Assembly (NCBI GenBank): GCA_033977485.1
Contig: CM066984.1
Location: forward strand, 26,557,001 to 26,621,000
Source: Hydrangea macrophylla
Lineage: Eukaryota; Streptophyta; Magnoliopsida; Cornales; Hydrangeaceae
Reading direction: 5' to 3'
Length of the DNA: 64,000 bases
The notes under the pieces were generated by a model. That model had not been told where the DNA came from, made no database searches, and saw only the letters and a list, made by a program, of their open reading frames with translations. Every line of letters begins with the position of its first letter. Position 1 is the first letter of the stretch. Of the stretch, positions 23,797 through 34,119 are shown piece by piece. The position numbers were made by a program, and so were the translations under genes.

Positions 23797-24200
23797 AAAA
23801 TGTATTTTGATGGAGCCACAAACCATAAAGGGTATGGAGTTGGGATCATCCTTATATCTCCTGAAGGATCACATACCCCATTCGCTATTAAGTTGAAGTA
23901 TACCTCTACCAATAATACTACTGAGTATGAAGCTTGTATCTTGGGGTTAGAAGCCACATTGTCTTTGGATGTAAGAAAACTTGATGTATTTGGGGACTCT
24001 AATATGATCATATCCTAAGTTAGAGGACATTGGAAGGTCAAAGAAGAAAAGTTGAAGCCTTATCATGAATACCTCGATTCTCTACGAACCCGTTTCTTGC
24101 ATATCATGTTCTTCTACCTGCCTCGAGAAGAAAATTAGTTAGCAGGTTCCTTGGCTACTTTAGCCTCAATGATTGTGATTCCTGTGGTGATAAAGCTAAC
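23797..24200 (+). pseudogene. Second (archaeal-type) RNase H of element C
   Basis: MYFDGATNHKGYGVGIILIS followed by NNTTEYEACILGLEATL and GDSNMII, then HWKVKEEKLKPYHEY. The acidic residues of an RNase H fold (FDG, EYE, GDS) are present. A second RNase H between the first and integrase is the hallmark of the plant Tat lineage, where it resembles archaeal/plant RNase H. A stop at about 24016 and another at 24138 break it. Confidence 0.88.
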
Positions 24201-25315
24201 TCCGTTGATGATTGAACAGAGAGAAAAGCCATCTTATGAGATGATCGGGGAAATAGAAGAAGTAGAAGAGCTTCCATGGTACACTGACGTATGGAATTTC
24301 ATTTAAAATGGGGTATATCCAGAAGGTGTGTTCAAGAAAGACAAGACAACCCTAAGAAGATTTTCTCGGCTCAATTCATGATTTGCGGTGAAGTCTGCTT
24401 AGAAATCATATAATTGGTTTAACTTGACATGTTTATATGGGAACAGTGCGAGGAAAATGATGGAACAAATCATGAAGGGGTGTGTGGTCCTCACATGAGT
24501 GGACATATGTTAGCTAAGAAGATCATCCAACAGGGGTATTATTGGATTACTATGGACAAAGACTGCTACCAATATGTCAGAAGATATCACAAGTGTCAGA
24601 TCTATGCCAATATGAAGTATGTGCCGCCGTCACTACTATAATCTGTCAATACGGGGTCCCTCATAAGTTGATATCCGATCATGGCAGTCACTTCCAGAAA
24701 GAAGTTTTGGATCTACTAGAAGAATACAAAATCATGCATCACATGTCAGCACCATACGGTCTAACAAATGGGGTAGTTGAAGCACCTAATAAGAATATGA
24801 AGACGATTCTGTGAAAGATGACTGATACATAGAAGCTACCATATGCATTGTGGGGATACAGAACATCAATCAGAACATCTATAGGAGCCATTCCTTATTC
24901 CGTGGCTTATGGAATGGAAGCAGTAGTCCCAGTAGAAATAGAACTACGATCGTTGAGAATTGTGATTGAATCTGAGACTCTAGAATTTGATTGGCTATGA
25001 AATAGATATGAAGAGTTAATATTACTTGATGAAAAGAGGTTAGTAGCAATTGATCATGTGCATTTGAATCAAAGAATAATAGCTCAAGCATTCAACATGA
25101 AGGTCTATCCAAGAAAACTTGAGGAAGGTGACTTTGTGCTTAAAGAATTAAAAGCACCAGTTTTAGATCCTAGCTGGAAATTCAAGCCAAATTGGGTTGG
25201 TCCGTACATCATCAAGAAGCTTCTCTTTGGAGGAGCAGCATACCTGATGGATCTAGATGGAGTTGAATTCAATAAGCCAATCAACAGTGATCGTCTCAAG
25301 AAATACTATGCTTAA
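24201..25315 (+). pseudogene. Integrase of element C with core deletion
   Basis: 24460-24640: HEGVCGPHMSGHMLAKKI, then YVRRYHKCQ, the HHCC zinc-binding domain. The next recognisable piece (24645 on) is CQYGVPHKLISDHGSHF, then EEYKIMHHMSAPYGLTNG and VVEAPNKNMKT, the second half of the DDE core. The segment with the first catalytic Asp (about 60-100 residues) is absent, so the core has an internal deletion at about 24640. 25058-25315 gives the C-terminal part: FNMKVYPRKLEEGDFVLKEL, NWVGPYIIKK, SDRLKKYYA and a proper stop. This ends pol. Confidence 0.88.
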
Positions 25316-25363
25316 AACCTTTCTTCCAAATCTTTTCTTGCAAAACCTCCAACCTTCGAGGAA

Positions 25364-25512
25364 CTACGCTTCACCTGATTCCCACTTGGGGATATGTAGG
25401 CAACCTACTCGGTTTGGTCACTGCTCCTGAAGCACTCAACTACATCTCAAATACCTTCCTTCAAACCTCAGTCGAACTACTTTGTGCCTAATTCCCAGTC
25501 GGGGATAAGTAG
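25364..25512 (+). other. Two paired inverted-repeat modules (CTACG hairpins) after pol
   Basis: 25364-25399 and 25477-25512 are each 36 nt: an outer arm, 9 nt, ATTCCC, a 4-nt loop, GGGGAT, 1 nt, outer arm. The outer arms are CTACG/TGTAG in the first (one G-U pair) and CTACT/AGTAG in the second. The same module occurs at 30577 and five times in each unit of array G. See findings. Confidence 0.75.
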
Positions 25513-25548
25513 GCGAGCTTTCCTGGCTCTCAGTCCCTGAACCTCGGA

Positions 25549-25675
25549 AACTAGGGGCAAAGCTTTTAAGTTTCCCTGGAACCTCAAGATATCATTACCA
25601 CACTAGGGGCAAAATAAATTTGCCCAAACTTCCATTTATTCCTATCAACTAGGGGCAAACTATCATTTGCCCATA
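25549..25675 (+). repeat. PPT-like GGGGCAAA inverted repeats in element C
   Basis: Three copies of 'ctaggggcaaa' (25550, 25602, 25649). The second and third are followed within a few bases by TTTGCCC, giving 7-bp stems. The core equals the polypurine tract core of array G (AGGGGCAAAC). Confidence 0.65.
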
Positions 25676-26188
25676 CCTCGCTACATGTTCTCTTTGGATC
25701 ACTTGGCTATCAGAATTAAGTGCCTAACTAAAAAATCTCGTAATTCTTGATATAGCTGAAAAGTTCTCAAGCAATCTAAAGATATGAGTCTAATATCAAG
25801 ACTGAAACATTATGTGGAAAATTTTTAAAGCTTCAAGACTAGATACAAAGCCAATGAAATATCCTACTACAAGATAAATTTTCAATTCAAACATGCAAAT
25901 CCTTAGAAATTCAAGCATTACAGTCTAAAGACATTGTTGAGTAAGGGAATCATCATAAATTTCCTTTTCCTATAATCGAGTCCTGTACGTCAGTGTGCCA
26001 AGTGTCAATCAGCCTCGTGATAAGGAATGCAAACCAAAAATAGAGGATAGCATAGAGTAGTATCAAATAAAGTCACGGGTACATACCCATTAAGTCTAAA
26101 ATAGAATATATCAACATTAGTCTTAATACAGAAATCAAAAAAGCAAGACAGGTAGTCATGGGTACATGAAAGGGGGTAATGATCAGAA
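25676..26188. other. Spacer in element C 3' region
   Basis: No feature recognised. It lies between pol and the last exon of the antisense gene and may hold that gene's 3' UTR on the minus strand. Confidence 0.4.
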
Positions 26189-28305
26189 TCAGCGATGACG
26201 AGTAGCACGTCGGTACCGAGTAGGCATATCTGAGGCCGTAGAGCTATCATCATCATCAATTTGGCACCTTTGCCTAGATACGCCAGAAGGGCCTACATTC
26301 ATTCACTCCAACTGTGATTGAAGCTGCCTGACTTGAACCACCTGTTAAAGAAAGAATCAGTACAGGATTGAAAATCCAACGAGAAAAGAAGAAGAAGTCA
26401 AGAAATTTACCAGAATAGTATCTCGATCTATATAAGTCTGGAACATGCCATCCCACCCCACTGTAAACGAAGAAAGATAAGTTAAAAAAATTATGAGAAA
26501 CAGAAGTAATGAGTTCAGAAGTACTCATATGTCCCTCTCAGGAAAGGCTCCAAGCTCTCAGATTCTGTGCATAAGCTCGCTCTTGTTGAAAACAGCTCAA
26601 GGAACCGACTCATATTGCTCTGAAACTAGCTGAGGCTCCATAAGATCATGGGAATCTCCACCGAATATATAACTCCACGTAGCATAGTCGAGGCTCGCAA
26701 ATCATAAGAAGGAATGGGAGGTAAAGGTAGGCTAGGACCATCCACGAAAGAGCTCCCTTGTAAAATGATAATGAGAAATAAGAAAAAACAAGCATTTAAT
26801 CAGAAATGAAGAAGCCGTGAAAATACTTACGGGTGATCCGAAAGCGGGAAATTGGGCATCAGATGAGTAGCCCTGAAGACATCGTAATTCTTCTCAAATA
26901 GAGTAAATGAGGCAAAAGGAATTCCGTTTAAAGCATTAATAAGATCTTCATCTTCCAGATTTTGCGCCAACCTCATGCAAGAAGGTAGATCCTATGGCAC
27001 TAAAAGATGATCCTCTAAGTTAGTCTGAGGAGCTACTCTCTCTCCAAGATATCACTCAAGAATAGAAGGACCCTCAAGAAGAATCCTCTCTCCAGTCATC
27101 TGTCTGGCCAAGCCAATCTCAGTCACATCACCATTTGTCACCCAAGGAAGCCAGTTAACTTGATTAAACCTAAGACAGGTTAGAAAATCCTGACTAGAAT
27201 GACATTATGAGCAATGTCCTTGACGCCTACGGCTTGGCGACGCCACTTCAAATGCCCGTGGAAAAATATGCATCTCTTCCTCCCGAAATGATGGAGCTAT
27301 CATGGAAAAATATTCAAAGGCCTACACCTGCAAAAGAATATATAGCAGCGAGCAGAGTATAGAATACCAATGATGAAACTTAAAATAAAAATATGTCAGT
27401 ACCTCCCAAGCTCTTCAGAAGCCACCGAATCTAGGAGATTTGCCTCGTGAATTCCCCCATATGACTATAAAGAATGGCTAAGCCAGTAAAGCCCCAATCA
27501 AAATCTACAATTTCCTCAAGATTTCGATGGCTATCAAGCATGTTCAGTTTAATCCACTCAGCTCGAGTAGAAAGAAGAGAGCAACCAAGCAGATATAAGA
27601 TAAAAGCACGGGTAAGCTGCATGTCAGTAAATTGAGGCACTTTTTTAGAAGGTCAGAAGTTGTTGACAAACCATTTAATGCTCACACTCGATTCGTGAAG
27701 ATCTCTCTGGGTTAGAATAGTGCCTAGAAGTCGCTCAATAATGGCAGGGTATCTGTGGATGTTTTTTGCAAAGGCAAGATGGTGCCCACTAAGCGAGTTG
27801 CCTGTTATCATTGCAAAATCAAGCGAGGCCATGGTTATTTCCCCAAAAGGCATGTTGAAAGTATTTGCGGAATCCCACCAGCTCTCAGCAAGAGCATGAA
27901 TCATGGCCAGTTCATTAGCAGGTCTTTCCAACAAGGTTACAAAAGACCCAAAGCCCTCTTGCTTTACGTTTTCTACTACTTGGGGATGTGATTCTGATAA
28001 TTCATTAAACCATTCAAGGTATTTTCCATGGCTACCATGACTTTTGAGGTGCCCTAGTACATTCTAGAAGAAAATTGAAGGATGATTCCTATAAATTTGC
28101 AAGAATTTGGAAGCACACATACATAAAGCAAGAAATAATACAAAATTGAAAAATGGATTACCTTTTGATGAAAAGCGCTCCTAGAGATGTGATTTAGTGG
28201 CTCTTTCATAGTTGGCTACCCCATGGATTGAGTTGATGAAGCTCCACTAGCTTGAAATTGATTTCTACGTGTTCTAGAACTCTCACCTTATCCATGGGAA
28301 CTCAT
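26189..28305 (-). pseudogene. Antisense plant mobile domain gene, six exons
   Basis: Proposed exons (minus): 28305-28162, 28063-27403, 27327-26831, 26756 to about 26525, 26460-26411, 26341-26189. All introns fit GT...AG, and the first junction is in phase. Exon 1 starts M-S-S-H-G, then GESSRTRRNQFQASGASS. Exon 2 holds FNMPFGEITMASLDFAMITG and QLTRAFILYLLGCSL, and exon 3 starts (V, stop) AFEYFSMIAPSF. These are core motifs of the plant mobile domain (PF10536 type), found in transposons and some host genes; its biochemical function is unclear. The last exon ends with an Asp-rich, Arg-rich tail and TGA. In-frame stops (exon 1 codon 6; 27653-27655; 27322-27324 in place of Trp) and a frameshift near 27425 show decay. 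Extra ORFs in Tat elements, some antisense, are known. Confidence 0.8.
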
Positions 28306-28672
28306 GGTTGTTGATGCTTGAAGCTTGAAGGTAAGAGGTTAAAGATGATGAATAGTGAAACCCTTAGCACTTGAATCTCCTAGAATAGAGAGGAGTTGAT
28401 GATATCGATAAGGTTTTTCAAATTTTTGATGCATAAAACCACTCAAAACATTGAGATATTGCAAGATTTGAGCACCTAGGTGATACATTAGAGATGAGAT
28501 AAAAGAAGAAAAAGAAGAAAAATGGGTTTAAAACCCCAAACTAGCAGCTGGCGGCTCCCAAGGGTGTGTTGGGAACTGCCATTTACTATTCATTTCATAC
28601 CAAAACCCCATTTTTCTCTATATTCTCATTTTGGCCTTCGGAACTCTTGTTTTGACTCTGGATTGGTCCAAC

Positions 28673-28683
28673 TTTATATATAA
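28673..28683 (-). promoter_or_regulatory. Candidate TATA box of the antisense gene
   Basis: The minus strand reads CTTATATATAAAG about 370 bp upstream of the proposed ATG, a reasonable distance for a promoter plus 5' UTR. No other support. Confidence 0.45.
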
Positions 28684-29219
28684 GCCTTAAGAGTGCTTGA
28701 AACATGCTGAAATTGGTTTAAAGGACCCTTAAGAATTTGAATCTTGGTTGAAAACCATTCAGAGTTGAAGAAAATTTCCCAGACACGAAGAATGGAGGGC
28801 ACCGTAATTTGAAAATAGGTATGAATTGATGATTTGCAGCGAAGTCCTGTTATTTTAGGTTGATTATGTTTTGTCTTAGAAAATGGACATTTGGGTCTAC
28901 TGTTGCTCAAGAATTACATCTAGAAAGGATTTATAGAAGATGGATTAAAATACAGAATCTTCAAACCATGAGCAAGATATTCAGAAAAGGGTCAGAATAG
29001 GCTCGATGTGTTGCAAGAATATTTGAACTTGTCGAAGCACCGATATGAGTCTCAAATTGAATCAACAGAGCCTCTAGAATATGAGCCTTTTACTTGCATT
29101 TCAAAAATCTCAGATGTCTCCCCAAGCAGAGAACTTTCAGATATCATCAGAATTACCTCTAGAAGAAAGGTATACTTCAGCAAATTCATGAAATTAGAAC
29201 CTGTATATCTCTCAGAATT
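28684..29219. other. No recognised feature
   Basis: Upstream flank of the antisense gene, on the way to the repeat array. Short ORFs only; nothing recognisable. Confidence 0.4.
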
Positions 29220-29790
29220 GTAGAATCTACCCAGTAGAGAACTTTTAGAGTTCGTATTAGCTCCAAATATAGGGTATCTCTATTAATAGTGTATGTCTTA
29301 GCATAACATATCATAATTGCCTCTAGATAAAGGGTATCTCTCAGAATTCGGGTATCAGGATTGCCTCCAGATATAGGGTATATCTCAAAATAGTGTATCT
29401 CTCAACATCATATATCGTAATTGCCTCCAAATATAGGATTTCTCTCAGTATCGTGTATCAGGGTTGCCTCCAGATAAAGGGTATCTCTCAAAATTTGCAT
29501 CAGAATTGCCTCCAGATGAAGGTTATATGTCAGCATCGTGTATCAGAATTACCTCCAAAAGTAGGGTATATCTTAGTATTTTGTATCAGGGTTGCCTCCA
29601 GATGAAGGGTATCTATCACAATTTGCATTAAAAATGCCTCCAGATATAGGGTTTCTCTCAGCATTGTGTATCGGAGTTGCCTCTACAAGTAGGGTATCTC
29701 TCAGAATCCGTTTATATCTCAGAATCGTGTATCAGGGTTACCTCCAGATAAAGGGTATCTCTCAGAATTCGTGCATCAGAATAGACGATT
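29220..29790 (+). repeat. Degenerate tandem repeat (about 60-65 bp) in element C
   Basis: About nine copies of a unit with TTGCCTCCAGATATAGGGTA, a TCTCTCAGAAT segment and CGTGTATCAG, strongly diverged. It lies in the 3' untranslated part of element C, where Tat elements often carry family-specific tandem repeats. The ORFs here are repeat by-products. Confidence 0.8.
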
Positions 29791-30200
29791 TATCCCCAGT
29801 AGAAGGACCTATTTTAGAAAAATAGAAGAATTGTCTCCAGAAGATGGACCTGTTAAGAAGGACCTGTTTCAGAAGATTTGTCTCCAGACTTGTTACAGAA
29901 GATTTGCTCCCAGTAGAAGGACCTGTTTTAGAAGTACAAAAGATATGTTCCCAACAGAAGGACCTATTTCAGGAGTATAGCTTAATCAACCCTACTAGAA
30001 GGACCTGTTTCAGGAGTATAGCAAAATCGTCCCCAGCAGAAGGACTCTACATCATCAAATTGTCCCCAATAAAAGGACTCTAAATCAGCAATCATCCAGA
30101 GGGTAGGACACTTCATCAGCAATAGTCCAGGGTTAGGACTCTACAACATCGATTGTCCAGAGGTCAAGAGACCTTATCAATCATCTGGGTTTTATTTCAG
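29791..30200 (+). repeat. Second degenerate repeat block in element C
   Basis: Shorter units around CCAGTAGAAGGACCTGTTT (about 35-45 bp, 29791-30080), grading into units with 'agtccagggttaggactcta' (30080-30200). Continues the hypervariable 3' region. 30201-30570 has no clear repeat. Confidence 0.7.
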
Positions 30201-30576
30201 AGACCGTCCAAGCTTAAGGATAATTTTTATCAGAAGTTGTATGACATGATTTGGAATTTATCCAAGATATTATGCTACCTCAGCAGTCGTCCGAGATACA
30301 GATGGCACCTATAAGCCTTAAACTCAGAAGAAAGACTCCGATAAGACTTCGAGAATCATCCAAGATACAAATAGCATACTTTTCTTTTGACATATTCAAC
30401 TGTGAGAATGAGACGTTGCATCCCTAGCATTAGATTTTGCATCTAGGGAACCCTTGAGAACAATTCCTCTAGTACATGCACATTCATGTTTTCTTACTGC
30501 ATTAGCATCCTAGAATAGGAGCATTTCATTCGTATTGTTGTTTGTGTGTTGTTCTCTATCGTCTCGTGTGCTTGAG

Positions 30577-30612
30577 CTATGCCCTGGTCTAAATTCTAGA
30601 AAGGATACATAG
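30577..30612 (+). other. CTACG-type hairpin, compensated variant
   Basis: 36 nt with outer arms CTATG/CATAG and inner arms ATTCT/AGGAT. Both arm pairs differ from the common form but stay complementary. It lies about 230 bp before the PPT, the same relative place as 52410-52444 in array G, and is followed by the shared 'aggcagct...gagcacgac' context. Confidence 0.72.
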
Positions 30613-30830
30613 GCAGCTCCAGCGGAGCACGACGAACAGCAGCTTCAATTTAGCAACGTCTACCCAGCATTGCATTACATTTTTTTTTCATAATTTCTTG
30701 ATTTTATCATATTTTGAATTTCTTGATTTTCATAGATTTTTGTTTTTCCTAAAACCTCTTAGTATGGTTATTGGGTGCCTTCTAGCTTTGGCACTCACTT
30801 ATATTTCACGTTATTCACAACAAGCATTGC

Positions 30831-30845
30831 CAAAGATGGGCAAAT
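30831..30845 (+). other. Polypurine tract of element C
   Basis: 'caaagatgggcaaat' directly before the TGTTGCCACCC start of the 3' LTR, homologous to 'aaagaggggcaaac' before the G-family LTR. Confidence 0.75.
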
Positions 30846-31199
30846 TGTTGCCACCCAATTGTGACCACACTGATAGGATTTAGGGTGGACAACATCTTGG
30901 AATATTCAATGGTGAAAAGTAACCCATGGAAGGTACTGGATTCCACACAATCGAAAGATCAAACTTTGCAAAGTGACTTCAACCTCAGAAAAGCCCTTTT
31001 TCATGCATAAATCTTGATTTTGTCAAAATCATCTCTCAAAATTCATATTTACTCATGGTTATATGGACACGAAGTGTTCTAAATGCAGTATTCTAGATAT
31101 CTAATGATTCAATTTTAAAGAAAAGTTCGAAATCAACGCGCATTGAAAAGTACTTTTGGAAAATAAATCGTTCTATTTCAAAAAGACGGCGAAAATTCT
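30846..31199 (+). repeat. 3' LTR of element C, left part
   Basis: Matches 11600-11945 (shared 'cactgataggattta' and 'aaagtgacttcaa' segments). Interrupted at 31200 by element D; the rest is 38118-39390. Confidence 0.87.
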
Positions 31200-34105
31200 T
31201 GTAACAACCCTAAAATTTTTAAGTGTGTAAATAATTATTTTAATAATTATTTTTAGTTAGCAATATTATATGAATGTGCCTATGTAAGACATGTGTTTGA
31301 AAAAATTAAGTGTTTGGTGGACATATCAATTAAATCATGAGTGAGCGCGTTTAGTTTGGGAATTATATTTTATTAATTTATATTTGTTAAAAAAAAGTGA
31401 AGGGTTGATATGTATTTTTATTATATAGTGTTTACAGGCCCGCGAATGTGTTAAATAATGTAATTAACATTAACACTTAGTACCGGGGTCATGGGTACCC
31501 AATGTGCTACTCATTTTAACACTTTGTGCTGCATTCTGCGCTCATATGAGTCTCTTTTGTGAACCCATAAAAAGAAAAACGGGATTTATATATTTGTGTG
31601 TTTTATTGGCATGTGTTGTGTGTGTAGTGTACATATATACTTATATTAAAAACCCTAGCCCCCATATTAAAACAAAAAGGGAAGAGAAGAAAAGAGAGAA
31701 GAAGAGAGAACAGACGTTTATGTGTGTGTATGTGTGTATGTGTGTGTGAAAGAGAGAGAGAGAAGAAGAAGAAGAAGAAGAAGAAGAAGAAGAAGAAGAA
31801 GAAAGGAGAATGGTCTCGGGTTCGTGGGCACGTGGGGAATCGCGGAGCATTCGTGGGTATCGATTTTTGATCAACGAGGTGAGTTAAATTTTTGTGTATC
31901 CGAGTATATATATATACACGTATGTATATATACATGTACACGGGAGTAAATTAAATTAGTACATGTTTAATTTAATTATTAGGGTTAAATCGTTGTAATG
32001 GATACGTTGGTATTGTTGAAGTAATCTAGATATTTTCTTTTCCGTTCGTGTGACTTTGTGATTATGACATTAGGGTATTCGAAAGGGTTAGGTAAATAGT
32101 TAGTTTGATAAAACAATATGTGAAATTTTCACGGTGATTAAGAAATATATGTGAAATTTGTTTTTTTGTAATTTATCCAGTTGCAGAAACTTGAGAAAAT
32201 TATTAGAAAATCGTAGCTTTGAATTTTAACATTCTGTCCGCGCTGGTCTATAGGAAACGCGATTCTGCACACTTTTTGTCTAATGGAGTTTTTCCTGATT
32301 CTGCACCGTTTGGGCAGAAATTGAAGATTTCTGTAACAATTTTTAGTATATTAAAATGTACGAAATTGGAGAAATATGATTCGTTGTGTTTATTTTTATT
32401 CGTTCGTATGACTTAACGAAAATTACTTAGAGATACATGAATTCTCATATAATGTTGATTATAAAAAAAAAAATGGGTGATAGTCATTAACTTTGAGTCC
32501 GATGAAAATATTGTGGAATGATTGTTATAATACTTTACAATATGAGAATTTGAATTTTTATTATGGGTTTTATGTAGGCTAATATTGAATGTTGGGTTGA
32601 GGTTATTGTACCTGAAATAATTGACCTTATTGTGTGGTCATTTTGATAACAATGAGTAAATTAGATACGTTGAATAGTATATTGGGGATCTTGTAATTTG
32701 ATTAGAAATTATTGAGGGAAGAATTGTTACGGGTTAATTGATAAAACCCTCTATTGTAAGAAATTGGAATACATATAAAAGTTAGAGATGTGATTGGATT
32801 TAGAGACGGAACTATGTGATAAACGTGAAATTCACAATTATTGGGATAATACGAACGATAAGTGATAATTGCAACATGGTTCTTTAGTGTTCACCGCTCC
32901 CCGTTGTTGTGTTATTGTTTTTGGTAGCTCGCACTCTTTTGCCAGTGGCTTCGTGATCAAACTGGCTTAAGACTTGTTGAGTGTACTTTTTGCCAGTGGC
33001 TTCGTGATCAAGCTGGCCTAAGCCTTATGCTCGGCTTATATTGTATAGACGTCTTGACATATTGACCAGCCGTCCGTTGTGTATACCTGGTTTGGTTGAT
33101 ACCCCAACCAAACTGGCACCGGAGTGGGTGTTGGTAGTATGTCCGGGCACACATGGGATATATGTGTGGGCTGTACCATGGAGGGTGGCCAAGTGGTGAA
33201 CCTAGGGAACACAAAGATAAATTAAAGGCTAATAAATAATGACAATGGAGTATTTCATAAGACTGATAAGTTTTGAATAATGAATGCGACATTTAAGTTA
33301 TAATGTGGACGGCTTATGTATGGAATTATTCGCCTGGTTTGTGATCATCCGATTTACAGGATGGTGGGCCCACTAACTTTTATGTAGGGCTGGTTCACCA
33401 TATATATCCGAGGTAAGTATTAAACTCGTAGTAACTTTGGATTTTGGGCAAGAAACTACTTGCCATCACATAAATGGAAACTACTCTTTTGTCCAAATAT
33501 GTGTGTGGAACTACCTGTCTTGGCCCAATAGTGTTGTAATGTGGTTTGTAGTCTACAGGTTCAGGTTGGAGCCCTCAGATTTTATTATTTTTGGTTAACT
33601 CATACCAGTCATGTGACTGACCCGAGTGTGTTATGCAATCGGGTGCGTTTCTGTTTGAAACGTAGTTGGATGACATGTGCAGGATATTGATTTTGATGAT
33701 GTGACCGATGTGCTTGGCTGTGGAGTCTTTTGGGCATTGGAACGTTGTAGTTGCTCTGACCATCGGATGTATAGATTTTATTTCTTTTTTTCTGAACTTT
33801 GTAAGAAATTTTATTTAATAAATTTTGTATTCCTTTTGTAAATTAAAATGGTATTATATTTGTAATAGAATAATATTTCTTTTATAATGAAATGGAGGAT
33901 TGGGAATATAAGTTTAATAATACATAGTTTTTATATTAACACAGGATCACGTGTCCTTATTTAATGAGTATTAAATTCTATTTTCAAATAAATTTATTTA
34001 TTATCATGTGTGAGGGTGTCACTCTCGATGTTTTGGAAATTAAATATTAGTCTAGATACATGTTCTGGATTAAATATTTGGTTGTCCAAAAATCGGGGTG
34101 TGACA
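31200..34105 (+). repeat. 5' LTR of element D (2906 bp)
   Basis: TGTAACAACCC to TGTGACA. Contains GT and GA/GAA simple repeats (31718-31803), G-box sequences CACGTG (31829, 33948), and a duplicated segment TTTGCCAGTGGCTTCGTGAT with a period of about 52 bp (32937 and 32989). Most ORFs here, including the poly-Ser and poly-Arg ones, come from the simple repeats. Confidence 0.9.
31749..31803. repeat. (GA)n(GAA)n microsatellite
   Basis: A GA run followed by about 16 GAA units; the other LTR has a shorter copy at 35763-35816. Confidence 0.9.
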
Positions 34106-34107
34106 GT

Positions 34108-34119
34108 TGGTATCAGAGC
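34108..34119 (+). other. Primer-binding site, tRNA-iMet type
   Basis: TGGTATCAGAGC two bases after the LTR end, the standard initiator-Met primer site of plant LTR elements. Confidence 0.9.

Noticed and set aside
23538..24011. 157-aa minus-strand ORF
   Set aside because: Shadow of the second RNase H on the plus strand.
31603..31941. Long minus-strand ORFs with poly-Phe or poly-Ser and plus-strand poly-Arg
   Set aside because: They are translations of the GA/GAA microsatellite in the element D LTR and recur at 35618-35961.
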